This document shows positions 63,870 to 64,000 of a DNA stretch of 64,000 nucleotides, one piece after another. The stretch covers positions 496,001 to 560,000 of the forward strand of contig NZ_NFHL01000002.1 of NCBI RefSeq assembly GCF_002161355.1, in the 5' to 3' direction. The position numbers and the translations under genes are program-made. Every line of letters begins with the position of its first letter. The first letter of the stretch is position 1. Origin of the DNA: Lachnoclostridium sp. An76. GTDB taxonomy: Bacteria; Bacillota; Clostridia; Lachnospirales; Lachnospiraceae. The notes under the pieces are model-generated. The model did not search any database. It had not been told where the DNA came from and was given only the letters and a program-made list of their open reading frames with translations.

Positions 63870-64000
63870 ATGTATATCAGAAAATCTTTACTCGGGGGAC
63901 TTACAGCAGCGGCGGGAATGACAGCGCTCGCTGTATTGACGGTGCTTTTTTGTTTTACGGAGACACAGCTCCCGACCATCGTGTACGCGGCGGCATGGAT
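63870..64000 (+). CDS. Start of a secreted or membrane protein, cut by the window end
   Basis: ATG 63870 behind GAAGGGTG opens a frame to the window edge. The first residues (MYIRKSLLGGLTAAAGMTAL, then a hydrophobic VLTVLFCF) form a signal peptide or membrane helix. Nothing further can be said. Confidence 0.6.
   Translation, partial: MYIRKSLLGGLTAAAGMTALAVLTVLFCFTETQLPTIVYAAAW

Overview
The window looks like a chromosome segment of a spore-forming gut Lachnospiraceae (class Clostridia). The signs are a SpoIIID regulator, a Csp-like subtilisin, glycogen branching enzyme, membrane pyrophosphatase, asparagine synthetase A and a large secreted mucin/blood-group-glycan hydrolase of the GH98 type. 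Many genes use TTG or GTG starts behind strong AGGAGG-like sites. The GH98 enzyme and neighbours recall mucin-foraging Mediterraneibacter/Ruminococcus, but the species is not proven by the sequence.

Layout. 1-7.94 kb: part of the transfer operon of a Gram-positive conjugative element (pilin-like protein, VirB6/TrbL-like protein, Gly-rich membrane protein, lysozyme plus C39-like peptidase, PrgI-VirB4), split by an IS110-family insertion sequence with a long structured 3' non-coding end. The operon stops inside virB4, where it runs head-on into a truncated mgtA (7.9-9.1 kb). 9.36-14.65 kb: GH98 glycosidase. 14.9-15.2 kb: 3' remnant of a tyrosine integrase next to the 3' end of guaA, a known island insertion site. 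15.2-20.6 kb: guaA, a MATE transporter, an HPr-like protein and an AraC-type response regulator.

20.7-25.98 kb: an AT-rich defence island (SIR2-STAND NTPase; RloA/RloB-like pair) lying between two copies of the spoIIID 3' end. One copy completes the spoIIID gene and the other is an orphan 139-bp fragment. 26-40.2 kb: accessory genes, nearly all on the minus strand, including a tight HNH / PLD-helicase-DUF3427 / Nudix / small-protein operon and several gene remnants. 40.4-49.5 kb: cysteine desulfidase, pyrophosphatase, glgB and an extraordinarily acidic TPR/P-loop protein with three in-frame minisatellites.

49.6-50.4 kb: an orphan minus-strand transcription unit with a promoter and terminator but only tiny ORFs. 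50.6-54.6 kb: a YfhO / GtrA-like / GT2 cell-surface glycosylation operon. 54.6-57.2 kb: an ECF sigma factor with a membrane beta-propeller partner. 57.4-64 kb: Csp-like protease, zinc-ribbon protein, LspA-like peptidase, HAD hydrolase, asnA, a DUF4203-like membrane protein and the start of a gene that leaves the window.

How it fits together. Housekeeping loci (guaA, spoIIID, asnA, glgB, hppA) alternate with sites where mobile DNA entered and decayed. The strongest leads are the spoIIID-anchored defence island, whose SIR2 protein appears to lack its catalytic histidine; a canonical slippery heptamer joining two conjugation ORFs; the IS110 RNA end; and the orphan small transcription unit. All family calls are from reading motifs by eye; no database search was run.
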